DNA of 64,000 bases, taken from an uncultured Helicobacter sp. GTDB lineage: Bacteria > Campylobacterota > Campylobacteria > Campylobacterales > Helicobacteraceae. Shown piece by piece: positions 18,706-28,381 of the stretch. How positions within the stretch are numbered: position 1 is the first letter of the stretch; the number at the start of each line of letters is the position of its first letter. The DNA is taken from NCBI GenBank assembly GCA_949287835.1, contig CASEHV010000037.1:1-64000 (forward strand), read 5' to 3'. A program made the position numbers and the translations under genes. The notes beneath the pieces are model-generated. The model saw nothing but the letters and a program-made list of their open reading frames with translations, made no database searches and had not been told where the DNA came from.

Positions 18706-19737
18706 ATGCAGGAACAAAATCTTAGTAAAACATATAGGGGTAGAAAGGTATTTCTCTGTGCGTTTTATAGTGGGAATCTTTACCCTACTGCCATGAGATT
18801 CCATAGAGAATTTAGAGAACTACAAAAGGCTCTGCAAGATAAATTCGATATATATGTATATATATATAACCAATATAATCTCCCAGATGATGATAGATTT
18901 GATAAAAGTAGATTAGATGGCACTAGAGGCTATGGCTATTGGTCGTGGAAGCCATTCATTATTTCAAAGACATTAGAGAAAATAGATGAGGGTGATATAC
19001 TATTGTATATAGATATAGGCTGTGAGCTAAGAAGTGATGGGACGCAGAGATTTATAGAATATTTGGATTACACGATAGAGCATGGCATGGTGTGCGGGGA
19101 GATGAAAGGTCTATTTGAGGCACAATGGACAAAGGGAGATTTATTTGCATACTTTAATCTAAATCCAAATGACTTTGTTAATTTATCACAAAGAGCGGCT
19201 ACATTATTGTTTATGATAAATAATGAGAGGAGCAGAGAAATTATCAATAGGTGGCTTGGGGTATTTTATGAAGATTTTTCTCTAGTAGATGATAGCAATT
19301 CAAAGATTCCAAATCATAGCAGTTTTATAGAAAATAGACATGACCAAAGCGTATTTTCTCTACTCTCAAGGATATATGATATTAAGATTCTTGATTTTGG
19401 CTTTGAGTTTCATAATGAAAGCAATAAATATCCCATACTTGTAGCGAGAAATAAAGTCTCAGTTTTAAAACGTATGTTTAAAGACAATCTGAGAATCTAT
19501 ATTTTCTTTGGTCTGCTAAGGGCTACCATGCCGCTTAAGGATTTACAAAAGGAATTTAAAAAAATCTTTGATGATAATGTATATGAATATTTAATTAGTT
19601 TCATACAGCAAAAAGAATATAAGGCTAAAAAATCAAAACACTCAATCATAAATACCTACATTTCAATCATCATGCCACTATCAAAACATGCCATTAGGAA
19701 ATATGAGAAAGAATGTAGAGAGTTTCTAGGCATTTAA
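18706..19737 (+). CDS. Putative glycosyltransferase-like protein with GYWSWKP motif
   Basis: A 343-residue soluble protein not assignable to a characterised enzyme. Residues about 75-115 carry GTRGYGYWSWKPFIISKTL and GDILLYIDIGCEL, a pattern shared with uncharacterised proteins in polysaccharide loci that resemble GT-A glycosyltransferases; D-x-G could coordinate a metal. HDQSVFSLL further on also fits sugar transferases. The C-terminal 90 residues are basic. It stands alone between rnj and ndk. Function is inferred from the motif only. Confidence 0.5.
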   Translation: MQEQNLSKTYRGRKVFLCAFYSGNLYPTAMRFHREFRELQKALQDKFDIYVYIYNQYNLPDDDRFDKSRLDGTRGYGYWSWKPFIISKTLEKIDEGDILLYIDIGCELRSDGTQRFIEYLDYTIEHGMVCGEMKGLFEAQWTKGDLFAYFNLNPNDFVNLSQRAATLLFMINNERSREIINRWLGVFYEDFSLVDDSNSKIPNHSSFIENRHDQSVFSLLSRIYDIKILDFGFEFHNESNKYPILVARNKVSVLKRMFKDNLRIYIFFGLLRATMPLKDLQKEFKKIFDDNVYEYLISFIQQKEYKAKKSKHSIINTYISIIMPLSKHAIRKYEKECREFLGI

Positions 19738-19750
19738 TGCCTTTTATTTT
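19729..19750 (+). terminator. Short intrinsic-terminator-like hairpin
   Basis: GGCATTTAATGCC followed by TTTTATTTT overlaps the stop codon of the preceding 343-aa gene and faces convergent ndk. The stem is only five to six base pairs, so termination strength is doubtful. Confidence 0.35.
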
Positions 19751-19767
19751 GTCAGAAAATTACAAAA

Positions 19768-20181
19768 CTAACAAATCTCATTAGTGGAGAAGAAAAAGCT
19801 AACTTCTATTTTTGCATTCTCTAAGGAATCGCTACCATGCACTGCGTTAGCTTCTATGCTATCGGCAAAGTCTGCTCTTATTGTCCCAGGTTTTGCCTCT
19901 TTTGGATTCGTAGCACCCATTAATTCGCGATTTTTACTAACCGCATTATCTCCCTCTAGCACCATGACGACTACAGGACCACTTGTCATAAACTCCACTA
20001 AATCATTGAAAAAAGGTCTTTCTTTGTGTACAGCGTAAAAATCCTGCGCTTGTTTTTTACTTAAAAGTAGCTTTTTTGCCGCGGCAATTCTAAGTCCATT
20101 ATCCTCAAAACGCGAAACAATCTTGCCTATCACATTCTTTTTTACCGCATCTGGCTTTATAATTGATAATGTAAGCTCCAT
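19768..20181 (-). CDS. ndk: Nucleoside diphosphate kinase
   Basis: I place the start at 20181 ([16 protein letters not shown]), giving the usual 137 residues; an upstream in-frame ATG at 20193 is less likely. The phosphohistidine is His115 in [13 protein letters not shown]. Other family blocks are the N-terminal [23 protein letters not shown] and [14 protein letters not shown]. The enzyme transfers the gamma phosphate among nucleoside triphosphates through a His-phosphate. It is transcribed alone, diverging from the amino-acid permease gene. Confidence 0.96.
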   Translation of the reverse strand: MELTLSIIKPDAVKKNVIGKIVSRFEDNGLRIAAAKKLLLSKKQAQDFYAVHKERPFFNDLVEFMTSGPVVVMVLEGDNAVSKNRELMGATNPKEAKPGTIRADFADSIEANAVHGSDSLENAKIEVSFFFSTNEIC

Positions 20182-20285
20182 AATATCCCTCATGTAAAAA
20201 ATTTTTAAATTTTATCTTAAAAATGATGAAAAATCAAGTTGTAATATAGCTATAATCTAAAAATACTTTAGCTACGGAGTTTTAA

Positions 20286-21560
20286 ATGAAATGGAATAGC
20301 TTTGATACTCGCTGGATGCTATCGCTTTTTGGCACGGCGGTTGGTGCTGGAATCCTCTATCTACCCATAAAGGCTGGGGTTGGCGGATTTTGGCCTGTGG
20401 TGGCTATGACGATTCTTACTTTTCCTATGGTTTGGCTCTCTCATAGGGCGCTTTCTCGCTTCTGCATTGAGCAAAATAGAGTCGATAATGACATTACACA
20501 TGCAGTCGAGGAGTATTGGGGACGCAAGGCAAGTTTTCTTATCACGATTTTATATTTCTTTGCGATATATCCTATTTGTTTGCTTTATGGTGTGGGAATC
20601 ACAAATACTTTCGTTACATTTTTTTACAATCAGGCGGGATTCCACTCTATGTTTATTGATGGCACAGATTCTATAAAGCCGCTTTTTAGGGCAATCATAG
20701 CCTTTGTGCTTGTGAGTGCAATGATGCTTGTTATGCTTTTTAAAGAGGAGGTTATCACACGTGCGTGTAATGCACTTGTGTATCCGCTATGTTTTGTGCT
20801 TTTTGCATTCTCTATTTATCTCATTCCACATTGGAAGATTGAGAGTATTAGCTATGTGCCAGAGTTTGGTGATTTTGTAAAAATCGTGTGGCTAACGCTT
20901 CCTGTGCTTGTCTTTTCATTCAATCACTCGCCAGCTATCTCGACATTTAGCCTAAGTGTGAAAAAATTATATGGGAATCATGCCCTGCAAAAGTCAAATC
21001 AGATTCTATTTAACACAAGCGTGATTTTGCTAATCTTTGTTATGTTCTTTGTGTTTTCATGTATTTTATGCTTAGATGCGGAGGATTTTAAGGCAGCAAG
21101 GGAGGCAAATATCCCTATACTATCTTATTTTGCAAATAAGCTAAATAATCCCATCATTTCTTATGGTGCACCGCTTGTGGCTTTCCTTGCCATTGTTACC
21201 TCATTTTTTGGACACTATTTTGGCGCCGCAGAGGGACTTTCTGGAATCATTCGTAAGGCTATAAAAATGTCTGGTAATGAGAATCCAAACCTAAAAGCAA
21301 TCAAGATTTTCGTTACCTCATTTATGTATGTAACAGTCGTCCTAGTGGCATATTTAAATCCTAGTGTGCTAGATTTTATAGAGAGCTTGGGAGGACCTAT
21401 TATTGCTATGATTCTATTTATCATGCCAATTATTGGAATCTGGGGGGTATCAAAATTGCAGAAGCATAAAAATGTAGCACTTGATGTATTTGTGTTTATC
21501 ACAGGCACTCTTACTATTACAAGCGTTATTTATAAACTTATCCCAGGAGCAGGAAATTAA
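20286..21560 (+). CDS. sdaC: Serine/threonine permease, HAAAP family (SdaC-like)
   Basis: A 424-residue, 11-helix amino-acid/proton symporter. The first helix has LSLFGTAVGAGILYLPIKAG, the classical HAAAP substrate loop, and other conserved blocks are ILYFFAIYPICLLYGVGITN and FSFNHSPAISTFSL. SdaC/DlsT relatives import L-serine, a preferred carbon source of Campylobacterota. No serine dehydratase gene is adjacent. Its TAA overlaps the ATG of the next gene (TAATG), which indicates translational coupling with the SLC13-type transporter. Confidence 0.85.
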   Translation: MKWNSFDTRWMLSLFGTAVGAGILYLPIKAGVGGFWPVVAMTILTFPMVWLSHRALSRFCIEQNRVDNDITHAVEEYWGRKASFLITILYFFAIYPICLLYGVGITNTFVTFFYNQAGFHSMFIDGTDSIKPLFRAIIAFVLVSAMMLVMLFKEEVITRACNALVYPLCFVLFAFSIYLIPHWKIESISYVPEFGDFVKIVWLTLPVLVFSFNHSPAISTFSLSVKKLYGNHALQKSNQILFNTSVILLIFVMFFVFSCILCLDAEDFKAAREANIPILSYFANKLNNPIISYGAPLVAFLAIVTSFFGHYFGAAEGLSGIIRKAIKMSGNENPNLKAIKIFVTSFMYVTVVLVAYLNPSVLDFIESLGGPIIAMILFIMPIIGIWGVSKLQKHKNVALDVFVFITGTLTITSVIYKLIPGAGN

Positions 21561-23146
21561 TGCAGAAATTTACATTACAGGATTTAGCAGATGAGCTAGG
21601 AGTTTCCCTGGATTTTGTAGCAGAGATGGCAAGTAGCCTAGAGCTAGGGCAGGAGGTGCTAAATCAAAGCGAGGCAGATTTATTGCGTCAGCATATTATG
21701 AAAAGCAAATCTAGCGAGACTAAGGAAAAAACGCAAGAAGAAATCAAGCAAGAAACTCAGAGTAATGAGATAAAGCAAGAGAGGACGTTTAAAATATTCT
21801 TAGGCATAGGAGTAGCGATACTGCTAGGACTTTTAGCTGGATTTATAATGCACTATTATTTCCTAGCCTCAGCTAAAATCTCTACGCTTGTTGGAATCAT
21901 GGCATTACTTGTTACGTTATGGACAAACAAAGCACTGCCTATGGGCGTGGTCTCACTTCTTCCTATCATACTCTTTCCTGCCTTTGGCATACTTGATACA
22001 AAGAGTGCAGCATCAAATTATGCAAATCCCATTATTTATCTCTTCCTAGGCGGCTTTATGATTGCCGCAGCCACAGAGAAGATAGGATTGCATAGAATCA
22101 TTGCTAGGTTTTTCATTTCCAGATTCCCTAAAAACCCTAAGGGCGTCATATCTGCACTTGGCGTGGCGGCAGTCATTCTAGGCTCTGCATTGTCAAATTC
22201 TACTGTGGCATTGCTACTTTTACCTGTGGCAATGTCTATTACAAATGACAAGGTATTGCAGACACGTTTTCTTTTAGCCGTAGCCTTTGGTGCAAGCATT
22301 AGCGGCATTACTACGCCAATTGGCAGTCCGCCAAACCTCATCTATCTAGGATTTTTGGAATCAAAGGGGCTAAGTGGCATAAGCTTTACGACATGGATTT
22401 TCATGATGCTACCGCTAACTATCATTATGCTACTTGCTATGATTAAGATTCTATCTTTAGGCACGAAGGATATGGAGCTAAATCTATCTGGCTTTGATTC
22501 CTTGCAGGTAAATTCTAAGCATAAAAGATTGCTATTTTTCATCTTTGCCCTGCTTGTGGTGCTACTTTTAAACTCACCCATTAAGCCTATCTATGACGGG
22601 CTAGGTTTTAATGAAAATGTGATTTTGCTAACCTTTGGTCTTTTGATGTTTTTGCCAAAGATTGGCTTTTTGGAATGGGACGATTCAAAGTCGATTCCTT
22701 ATGAGATAATCTTTTTATTTGGTGCTGGATTCTGTATTGCTATGGCATTCTCACAGGCACAATTAGGCGGCGCATTTAAGGAATTTTTTAAGCTTTTTGA
22801 TGGAATCCCACTTGTTGCAGTTATTTTTATTGCATGTATCCTTGCCATTGTGGCTACTAGCTTTTTATCCACGACTGCCCTCATTGCCATTGTCCTCCCA
22901 ATCATAGATGTGGCTATGGGTAGCTTTTTAGGAGATAGTAGTAGAATCTTAGTCATGCTTGTGGTTACCATTTGTGCTAGTTTTTCGTTTATGATTCCAA
23001 TAAGCACTCCGCCAAATGCCATAGTCTTTGCACAAGGTGGCATAAAGGCATGGGATATGTTTAGGTATGGATTCATGCTAAGTGTAGTAGGCATTGTATG
23101 CGTTACGTTATTTGCGTCATGGTATTGGTGGAGTTATATTGGATAA
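21560..23146 (+). CDS. SLC13/DASS-family anion symporter with an extra N-terminal helical domain
   Basis: A 528-residue polytopic transporter. The membrane part (from about residue 75) has the divalent anion:sodium symporter signatures: two Ser-Asn-Ser/Ser-Thr-Thr motifs in LGSALSNSTVALLLLP and ATSFLSTTALIA, and TTPIGSPPNLIYLG and PISTPPNAIVFA. Substrates in this family are di- and tricarboxylates or sulfate. Unusually, residues 1-50 (FTLQDLADELGVSLDFVAEM) resemble the IF2 N-terminal helical domain, followed by a Lys/Glu/Gln linker. The start overlaps the sdaC stop. Confidence 0.83.
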   Translation: MQKFTLQDLADELGVSLDFVAEMASSLELGQEVLNQSEADLLRQHIMKSKSSETKEKTQEEIKQETQSNEIKQERTFKIFLGIGVAILLGLLAGFIMHYYFLASAKISTLVGIMALLVTLWTNKALPMGVVSLLPIILFPAFGILDTKSAASNYANPIIYLFLGGFMIAAATEKIGLHRIIARFFISRFPKNPKGVISALGVAAVILGSALSNSTVALLLLPVAMSITNDKVLQTRFLLAVAFGASISGITTPIGSPPNLIYLGFLESKGLSGISFTTWIFMMLPLTIIMLLAMIKILSLGTKDMELNLSGFDSLQVNSKHKRLLFFIFALLVVLLLNSPIKPIYDGLGFNENVILLTFGLLMFLPKIGFLEWDDSKSIPYEIIFLFGAGFCIAMAFSQAQLGGAFKEFFKLFDGIPLVAVIFIACILAIVATSFLSTTALIAIVLPIIDVAMGSFLGDSSRILVMLVVTICASFSFMIPISTPPNAIVFAQGGIKAWDMFRYGFMLSVVGIVCVTLFASWYWWSYIG

Positions 23147-23158
23147 AAGGGTAATATT

Positions 23159-25516
23159 TTGAGAGAGAAAAAAAGGGCTATTGAGAATCAACATTTAGAG
23201 GCATTAGAAGGATTTTTGAATTTAGAATCTAAAAAACCTAGTGAGAGGGTTTATACATTTTTTAATCTTATCTATCTAAAAGAGCCGCTAGAAGTTGTTT
23301 TAGATGTAAATCCCATTGAGATTCTAAGCAAAACTGAAGATATTGATATATATCAGTGCTGTGCCATTATTTTATCTTGTAGCACACAAAATATTGAGAT
23401 ATTCTCAAAGCTTAATAGTTTTATTGGCATTTGTGAAATCTTTGGTAAATTTTCTAGCCTACCATCTAAGCACTCCTCTCTCTACATTCAGGTGCTACAA
23501 TCAAGCATACTGCATGTGATAGATTCAAAGGGCATTAAAGCTATCAATAAATGTATTAATGAATTACGAAAGAATGGAATCATAGGCTTTCATGACCAAA
23601 AATGTATAGAAGCCGCTATGTTATCTGGCATGGCTACAAAAAGCACAACGCAAACTACAAGCACAAAAACAAAGGTAAAAACCTCATTTGCATATATGAA
23701 TCCAGCTAAAACTCTGCTAAAAGGACAGCTAGATTCCATATCTAGGGCAAAGAAGATTTTTAAAGAATCTAACTGGGCTAGGGAAATAGCATTTTTGTGT
23801 GATACAGATTTTACGCGAAATATCTGCGTAGCAGGTATGCTTGATGCAGGGAAATATATGCTTATATCAACAATGCTATATGACTATGATAATGCAGAGA
23901 ATAATGAGATATTAGGTTCTTTTGCTCCTACTTCATATATCTATGGCAAGGACTGCGTAAATGTGGAATATATGAAAATCGATGATTTAAATGCCATAAA
24001 AGAATCTCCTATAAAATCTGTTTCCAGCAAAGTCTCAGAACTCATGGATAGATTCATAGATGATATAAAAAATCAAAAAGCGACACTAGACTATAAGGAA
24101 TTAAAAGAAAATCTATATGGTGATGATGAGAAAGTAAAAATTGTAGAATCATTGCAGATAAGTCGTAAATATAATATTCTAAAATATGTAAATATTATCA
24201 ACACACCCTCCCTCATTCCCATTACATTTAGGCATTTGCAAATATACAATGTAATCGTGAAAAGTGAGTTTGTGCTATATCTAAGTCGCATAGATTCTAT
24301 GCTATCAAATAGCCCACTCATAGATAGGGAGGCAGAGGCGTTAGCAAAGATTTTAGAGAGAACTCATATCAAAAAAATGTATATTATCTATACGCAGATG
24401 GATAAGGCGAATTTAACGCTAAAGCGAAAGCAAAATATCACTGCTAAGATAAAATCTCTCGTTGAAAATAAACTATCACAGCAGTCAAACAAGGCAAAGA
24501 TTCTAAAAAAACTGCAGTGCTATTTTGTTTCTGCATACGTGGCATACTGCTTTAGAGGCGATAAGGCATCAAACTCTGATAGTGGATTTGATATAAACTC
24601 TAGTGCTATTCCATCTTTAGAAAATGACTTGTTTAAAGATGCCTTCGAAACACCGCTTACACATTATGATGTAGAAATGATAAAGTGCTTTATGAGTCTT
24701 TTTTGCAATAATTATTTTCACTCGTCAAAAAGCACACATAAAGATACTATGAGAAATATTTCGCAATCACAATATGATGAAGTCTCACATAGCATTAATG
24801 CTTTGAGGATTCAATTTCAAGAGATTCACAAAAAGCTTCTAGCACAATACTCATCTTTTTACACATCTTTTAAGAATCTAAAGGACAATCTATATTCCCA
24901 GTTTATTCAATCTTTGAATTATGAAATGCGGCGGCGCACGGGCTTTAATGTGAAACGTCTAAAAGATTCCACAATACAGAGTTTGGTTGTTGGTCTTCGT
25001 GGGCTATCAGATATTTTTCATGGATATTCTATGGGGCTAGGGGAGGTGCAACATATTAATGCTTTATTGCAAAAAAGCAGACGTTCTATTTTCTCTACTC
25101 TTTGCATTACAAAGGAACATGATAGTATTTTATCGCTACTGCATAAGGAGTTTGCAGATATTACAGATGGAGATATATTTGATAATAGCAATGTAATCAT
25201 CGCTACACATCTTTATAATAGAATTGATTCCATACTGCCAAATAATATTAAAAGAAATGACATAAGGGAGGATAATATTATAAAACCCATAAAAGATAGC
25301 TTTGATTATTATTTTAATATATTGGAGCGAAATATTGATAGCTTGTTTAATACACGAATGCAGACCTTGAGAGATTTTGCAAAAAAGGTTGAGATGATTT
25401 TGGAATCTTGCTTTTTGCGTTATTATCAGCATACAGTTAGCCTTGATTCCATAGACTATGATATGCAGGAGTGCAAGGATATTTTAGCAATGCTTGAATG
25501 CGTAAATAAACAATAG
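23159..25516 (+). CDS. Dynamin-like protein 1 with degraded GTPase motifs
   Basis: A 785-residue protein starting at TTG 23159, with AAAGG upstream. The region around residue 220 reads ICVAGMLDAGKYMLISTML, which aligns with dynamin-family G1 (GxxxxGKS/T) except that the final Ser/Thr is Tyr. G2-like PTSYIY follows. The G3 position reads NIINTPSLIP where DTPGL is expected, and the G4 position reads IIYTQMDKAN where NKxD is expected. The rest is long helices with a basic segment (RRRTGFNVKRLKDST near 610), as in a stalk. Tandem dynamin-like pairs occur in C. jejuni (Cj0411/Cj0412) and bind membranes. GTP hydrolysis is unlikely from these motifs; that is inference. Confidence 0.65.
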   Translation: MREKKRAIENQHLEALEGFLNLESKKPSERVYTFFNLIYLKEPLEVVLDVNPIEILSKTEDIDIYQCCAIILSCSTQNIEIFSKLNSFIGICEIFGKFSSLPSKHSSLYIQVLQSSILHVIDSKGIKAINKCINELRKNGIIGFHDQKCIEAAMLSGMATKSTTQTTSTKTKVKTSFAYMNPAKTLLKGQLDSISRAKKIFKESNWAREIAFLCDTDFTRNICVAGMLDAGKYMLISTMLYDYDNAENNEILGSFAPTSYIYGKDCVNVEYMKIDDLNAIKESPIKSVSSKVSELMDRFIDDIKNQKATLDYKELKENLYGDDEKVKIVESLQISRKYNILKYVNIINTPSLIPITFRHLQIYNVIVKSEFVLYLSRIDSMLSNSPLIDREAEALAKILERTHIKKMYIIYTQMDKANLTLKRKQNITAKIKSLVENKLSQQSNKAKILKKLQCYFVSAYVAYCFRGDKASNSDSGFDINSSAIPSLENDLFKDAFETPLTHYDVEMIKCFMSLFCNNYFHSSKSTHKDTMRNISQSQYDEVSHSINALRIQFQEIHKKLLAQYSSFYTSFKNLKDNLYSQFIQSLNYEMRRRTGFNVKRLKDSTIQSLVVGLRGLSDIFHGYSMGLGEVQHINALLQKSRRSIFSTLCITKEHDSILSLLHKEFADITDGDIFDNSNVIIATHLYNRIDSILPNNIKRNDIREDNIIKPIKDSFDYYFNILERNIDSLFNTRMQTLRDFAKKVEMILESCFLRYYQHTVSLDSIDYDMQECKDILAMLECVNKQ

Positions 25517-25524
25517 GAAAATAC

Positions 25525-27546
25525 ATGAGTGCCAAAACTGAGAAAAAAAAGGATATTTCATTATTAGATACATTCATTAAAGAATTTAATGACTATTATT
25601 ACAGCAATTTATACAAGGATACTTCTAGTGATATTTTTAGCGAAATACGTCATGTAGAAAAAATCATGACAAATCCTAAATTCCACCCCACAAATGAGCT
25701 AAAAAATTACTATAAACAAATAAGGGAAAATTATGCCTCGCCATTTAGGGTTATGCTTGTGGGTGGCAATGATATGGCAAAGATTATTTTCATTAATGTT
25801 TTGCTAAAAGATTCCATTCTTCCACTCAATAATTTATTAGCACAAAAAAGGATTGTGGTTAAATACTCTACACATAAATTTGTTATTGCACATTGTAAAA
25901 ATTACTCCATGAGCATTAATCTACATACATTTGAATTTAGTGGGGCAAATTTAGAAGAGATAGATTATTTTGAGATTTTTATCAATGATGAGATATTAAA
26001 AAATATTGAAATAGTAAAGCCAAGTGATGGTTTTGATAAAAAATCTTTAGGGTCGTTAAAAGATATAGATTTGATACTTTGGATATTTGAGCTAAACTCA
26101 AAAATTAATAAAGATTCCCTAGCTAAGATTCTCAAAAAAAAGCAGGTTATAACATTACTAACGCATATTAATAAGGAGATAGAGGAAGGTGAGCTATTAG
26201 AGCAGATTTCTAATACTAAAAATTATATTGATGAAACATTTGGACTAAATGAAGTCTATGAAATAGATTTGTGGAATCTATTTTATGGATACAGGCTAGA
26301 TGAGAGGGCTATGCTACAAAAAAGCTTTGGTTTGCTTAGTAAGCAAATCACATCAAAAAATCGCAATCTTGATACTGTAGTATCCATGCTAGATGGGCTA
26401 AAGACAAATGTAGAATCCTTTTTTAACGAAAGGGAAGATTACACGCTAGATAAGATTCAGCAAGATAAATTAAATAAAATCTCAGAATCCATGCAAAAAA
26501 GTCTGCAAAATGCAAGGGTATCCAGGGGCATGTCTTTGCTAAAAGACGCGCTAGATAAAAATAGAGTGATAGATTCTCATTACAAAATGCTTTTTGCGCA
26601 TTATAAATTGCTAGATAATGAATATCACAAGGCTACCTTGATGCTTTGCTCACGGGCATTAAAACTACATGCAGAATACAATAAAGAAGCATTTATATCC
26701 ATATCAAAAAGCATTAAAAAATATTTAGATAGCATGGTGGATAGTATCCTAGATAGCATGGAGACAATAAAAATATCCACGCGTCCTAGCAATCCTAGCT
26801 TCCTTGATAACATTACAAATAAAAAAATTGTCTATGAAGGCTATCAAATCAATCAAGAGGAACTATTAAGGGAGCTAGATGATTCTCAAAGTCTATTAGC
26901 ACGTAAGCATAAGAATCTACTTACAAAAATTAGCCGTTTTGTATCCTATGTATCGCAGAATATAGACGATAGTTTGGAATCTTTTAATTATGTCCTAAAA
27001 GAATGGATAAGCAAGGGGCATCATCTAGTATTGCAGAAAAAGCCACCGTTTGTAAGCATGGATAGATATTTAAGCCTAGAGGAATTTAATCTAGGAATCT
27101 ATGATACTTTCACAAAGCAGCACAATGAAATTATGAGAGATTTTAACGACAAAGTAAAAACCTCTTTATCTGCGTTAAATGTATGGGTGCAGGCAACAAG
27201 AAAGGTATTACTAGAATGCGTTATTAGCAGACTTGAGAAAAAATTATTGCATGATAAACATTTGGCAAAAATAGGAAAGGCAGGAGAGATTAAGAAAATA
27301 GATAGAGATTTGATAGTAGATACTATATTAGAGCTTCTGCCAAGCGAGATTCATAGATTATTCTGCGAATTACCGGGTGCCAGAAATGAGTTTGAGAATA
27401 TCCCAATGCTACTTAGCTCTGTGTCAAAAGAAAATGAAAAATTGATACGATATAGAATCAGAGAAATCATGGATTTACGACAAAGTGCAAAGGTAGCTAC
27501 GAAAATACTTGATGCGGTATTATCTGCAAATGCAAAAAATGACTAA
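25525..27546 (+). CDS. Dynamin-like protein 2, probable pseudo-GTPase
   Basis: A 673-residue partner gene eight bases after the first. The segment FRVMLVGGNDMAKIIFINVL aligns with the bacterial dynamin G1 block (VVGxxxxGKSTFINAL), but the P-loop lacks both the Gly before Lys and the Ser/Thr after it. ILPLNNLLAQKRIVVKYS resembles the G2 strand. G3 and G4 are lost: KPSDG stands at the DTPG position and LLTHINKE at the NKxD position. The remaining 400 residues are predicted helices, including a C-terminal coiled region. The layout suggests a co-translated heteromeric complex with the upstream protein at the membrane. Confidence 0.6.
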   Translation: MSAKTEKKKDISLLDTFIKEFNDYYYSNLYKDTSSDIFSEIRHVEKIMTNPKFHPTNELKNYYKQIRENYASPFRVMLVGGNDMAKIIFINVLLKDSILPLNNLLAQKRIVVKYSTHKFVIAHCKNYSMSINLHTFEFSGANLEEIDYFEIFINDEILKNIEIVKPSDGFDKKSLGSLKDIDLILWIFELNSKINKDSLAKILKKKQVITLLTHINKEIEEGELLEQISNTKNYIDETFGLNEVYEIDLWNLFYGYRLDERAMLQKSFGLLSKQITSKNRNLDTVVSMLDGLKTNVESFFNEREDYTLDKIQQDKLNKISESMQKSLQNARVSRGMSLLKDALDKNRVIDSHYKMLFAHYKLLDNEYHKATLMLCSRALKLHAEYNKEAFISISKSIKKYLDSMVDSILDSMETIKISTRPSNPSFLDNITNKKIVYEGYQINQEELLRELDDSQSLLARKHKNLLTKISRFVSYVSQNIDDSLESFNYVLKEWISKGHHLVLQKKPPFVSMDRYLSLEEFNLGIYDTFTKQHNEIMRDFNDKVKTSLSALNVWVQATRKVLLECVISRLEKKLLHDKHLAKIGKAGEIKKIDRDLIVDTILELLPSEIHRLFCELPGARNEFENIPMLLSSVSKENEKLIRYRIREIMDLRQSAKVATKILDAVLSANAKND

Positions 27547-27605
27547 TTTTGCATTAATTTTTGTGTTGATTTTTGATAGAATGATTAACTTTTAAAGGAG
27601 TATTT

Positions 27606-28370
27606 ATGAGAAAGATTATTTTTGCTATGGCTATATTGTTTGGCTTAGTTCATGCAGATATAAAACATGAAATAAGAGCCGGTAGCGAGTCGGGATATAG
27701 ACCCTTTGCTTATGTTGATAAGAACGGAGTGCCTACAGGATTTGACAATGATGCACTAAGGCTTGTGGTAAGATATATTGATGCTAGAGCTACGGTAAAG
27801 ATTCAGCCTATGCCATGGAATGCGATTTTTTCTAGTCTTGATTCTGGTAAAGTCGATGTTATCGCAAGTCAAATAGCAAAAACAGAGGAGAGAGAGAAAA
27901 AATATATTTTCTCCAATGAGCCATATTTCTATGGCCTTAGTGCCTTGATAGTTAATAAAAACTCAGATGCAAATACACTGCAGGATTTAAAGGGTAAGAA
28001 AATAGGCGTTACTGTTGGTTCAAATCACGCTAGAAATCTTGAGCAGTTTTTAAAGGAACACCCAGATTTAAATATATCCATAGCGTATTATAAAAATACC
28101 CCGCCACTTTTTGCAGATTTAGCCAGAGGCGGAGTAGCTGCTATTATAAATGACCCCATAGCCGCTAATGATTTGATAAAATCGCAGAATATAGATATTA
28201 GGGTTACTGATTTTTATTTTGAAAAAGTCCCCATTTATTTTATTTTTACAAATGAGTTTTTGGCAGATAAGTTTAATACTGCCTTGCACAAGGCTATTAA
28301 AGATGGCAAAATAGATGAGCTTATAGAATCTTATTTTGGCAAAGAATATCTTGAGGCAATAAAGAGATGA
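27606..28370 (+). CDS. Amino-acid ABC transporter substrate-binding protein
   Basis: A 254-residue SBP_bac_3 protein with signal peptide (about 1-18, cleavage near VHA-D). Ligand-pocket blocks are SGYRPFAYVDKNGVPTGFD, PMPWNAIFSSLDSGKVDVIA and DLKGKKIGVTVGSN. Such proteins deliver polar or basic amino acids to an inner-membrane ABC importer, or to chemoreceptors. No permease or ATPase gene is adjacent, so it is an orphan here. AAAGGAG stands in front of the ATG. The upstream gap of 59 bases has a possible independent promoter. Confidence 0.9.
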   Translation: MRKIIFAMAILFGLVHADIKHEIRAGSESGYRPFAYVDKNGVPTGFDNDALRLVVRYIDARATVKIQPMPWNAIFSSLDSGKVDVIASQIAKTEEREKKYIFSNEPYFYGLSALIVNKNSDANTLQDLKGKKIGVTVGSNHARNLEQFLKEHPDLNISIAYYKNTPPLFADLARGGVAAIINDPIAANDLIKSQNIDIRVTDFYFEKVPIYFIFTNEFLADKFNTALHKAIKDGKIDELIESYFGKEYLEAIKR

Positions 28371-28381
28371 TTGGATAGCTA

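Noticed and set aside
20286-23146. Riboswitch or leader control for the two transporter genes
   Set aside because: Only about 90 bases lie upstream and no conserved riboswitch core could be recognised.
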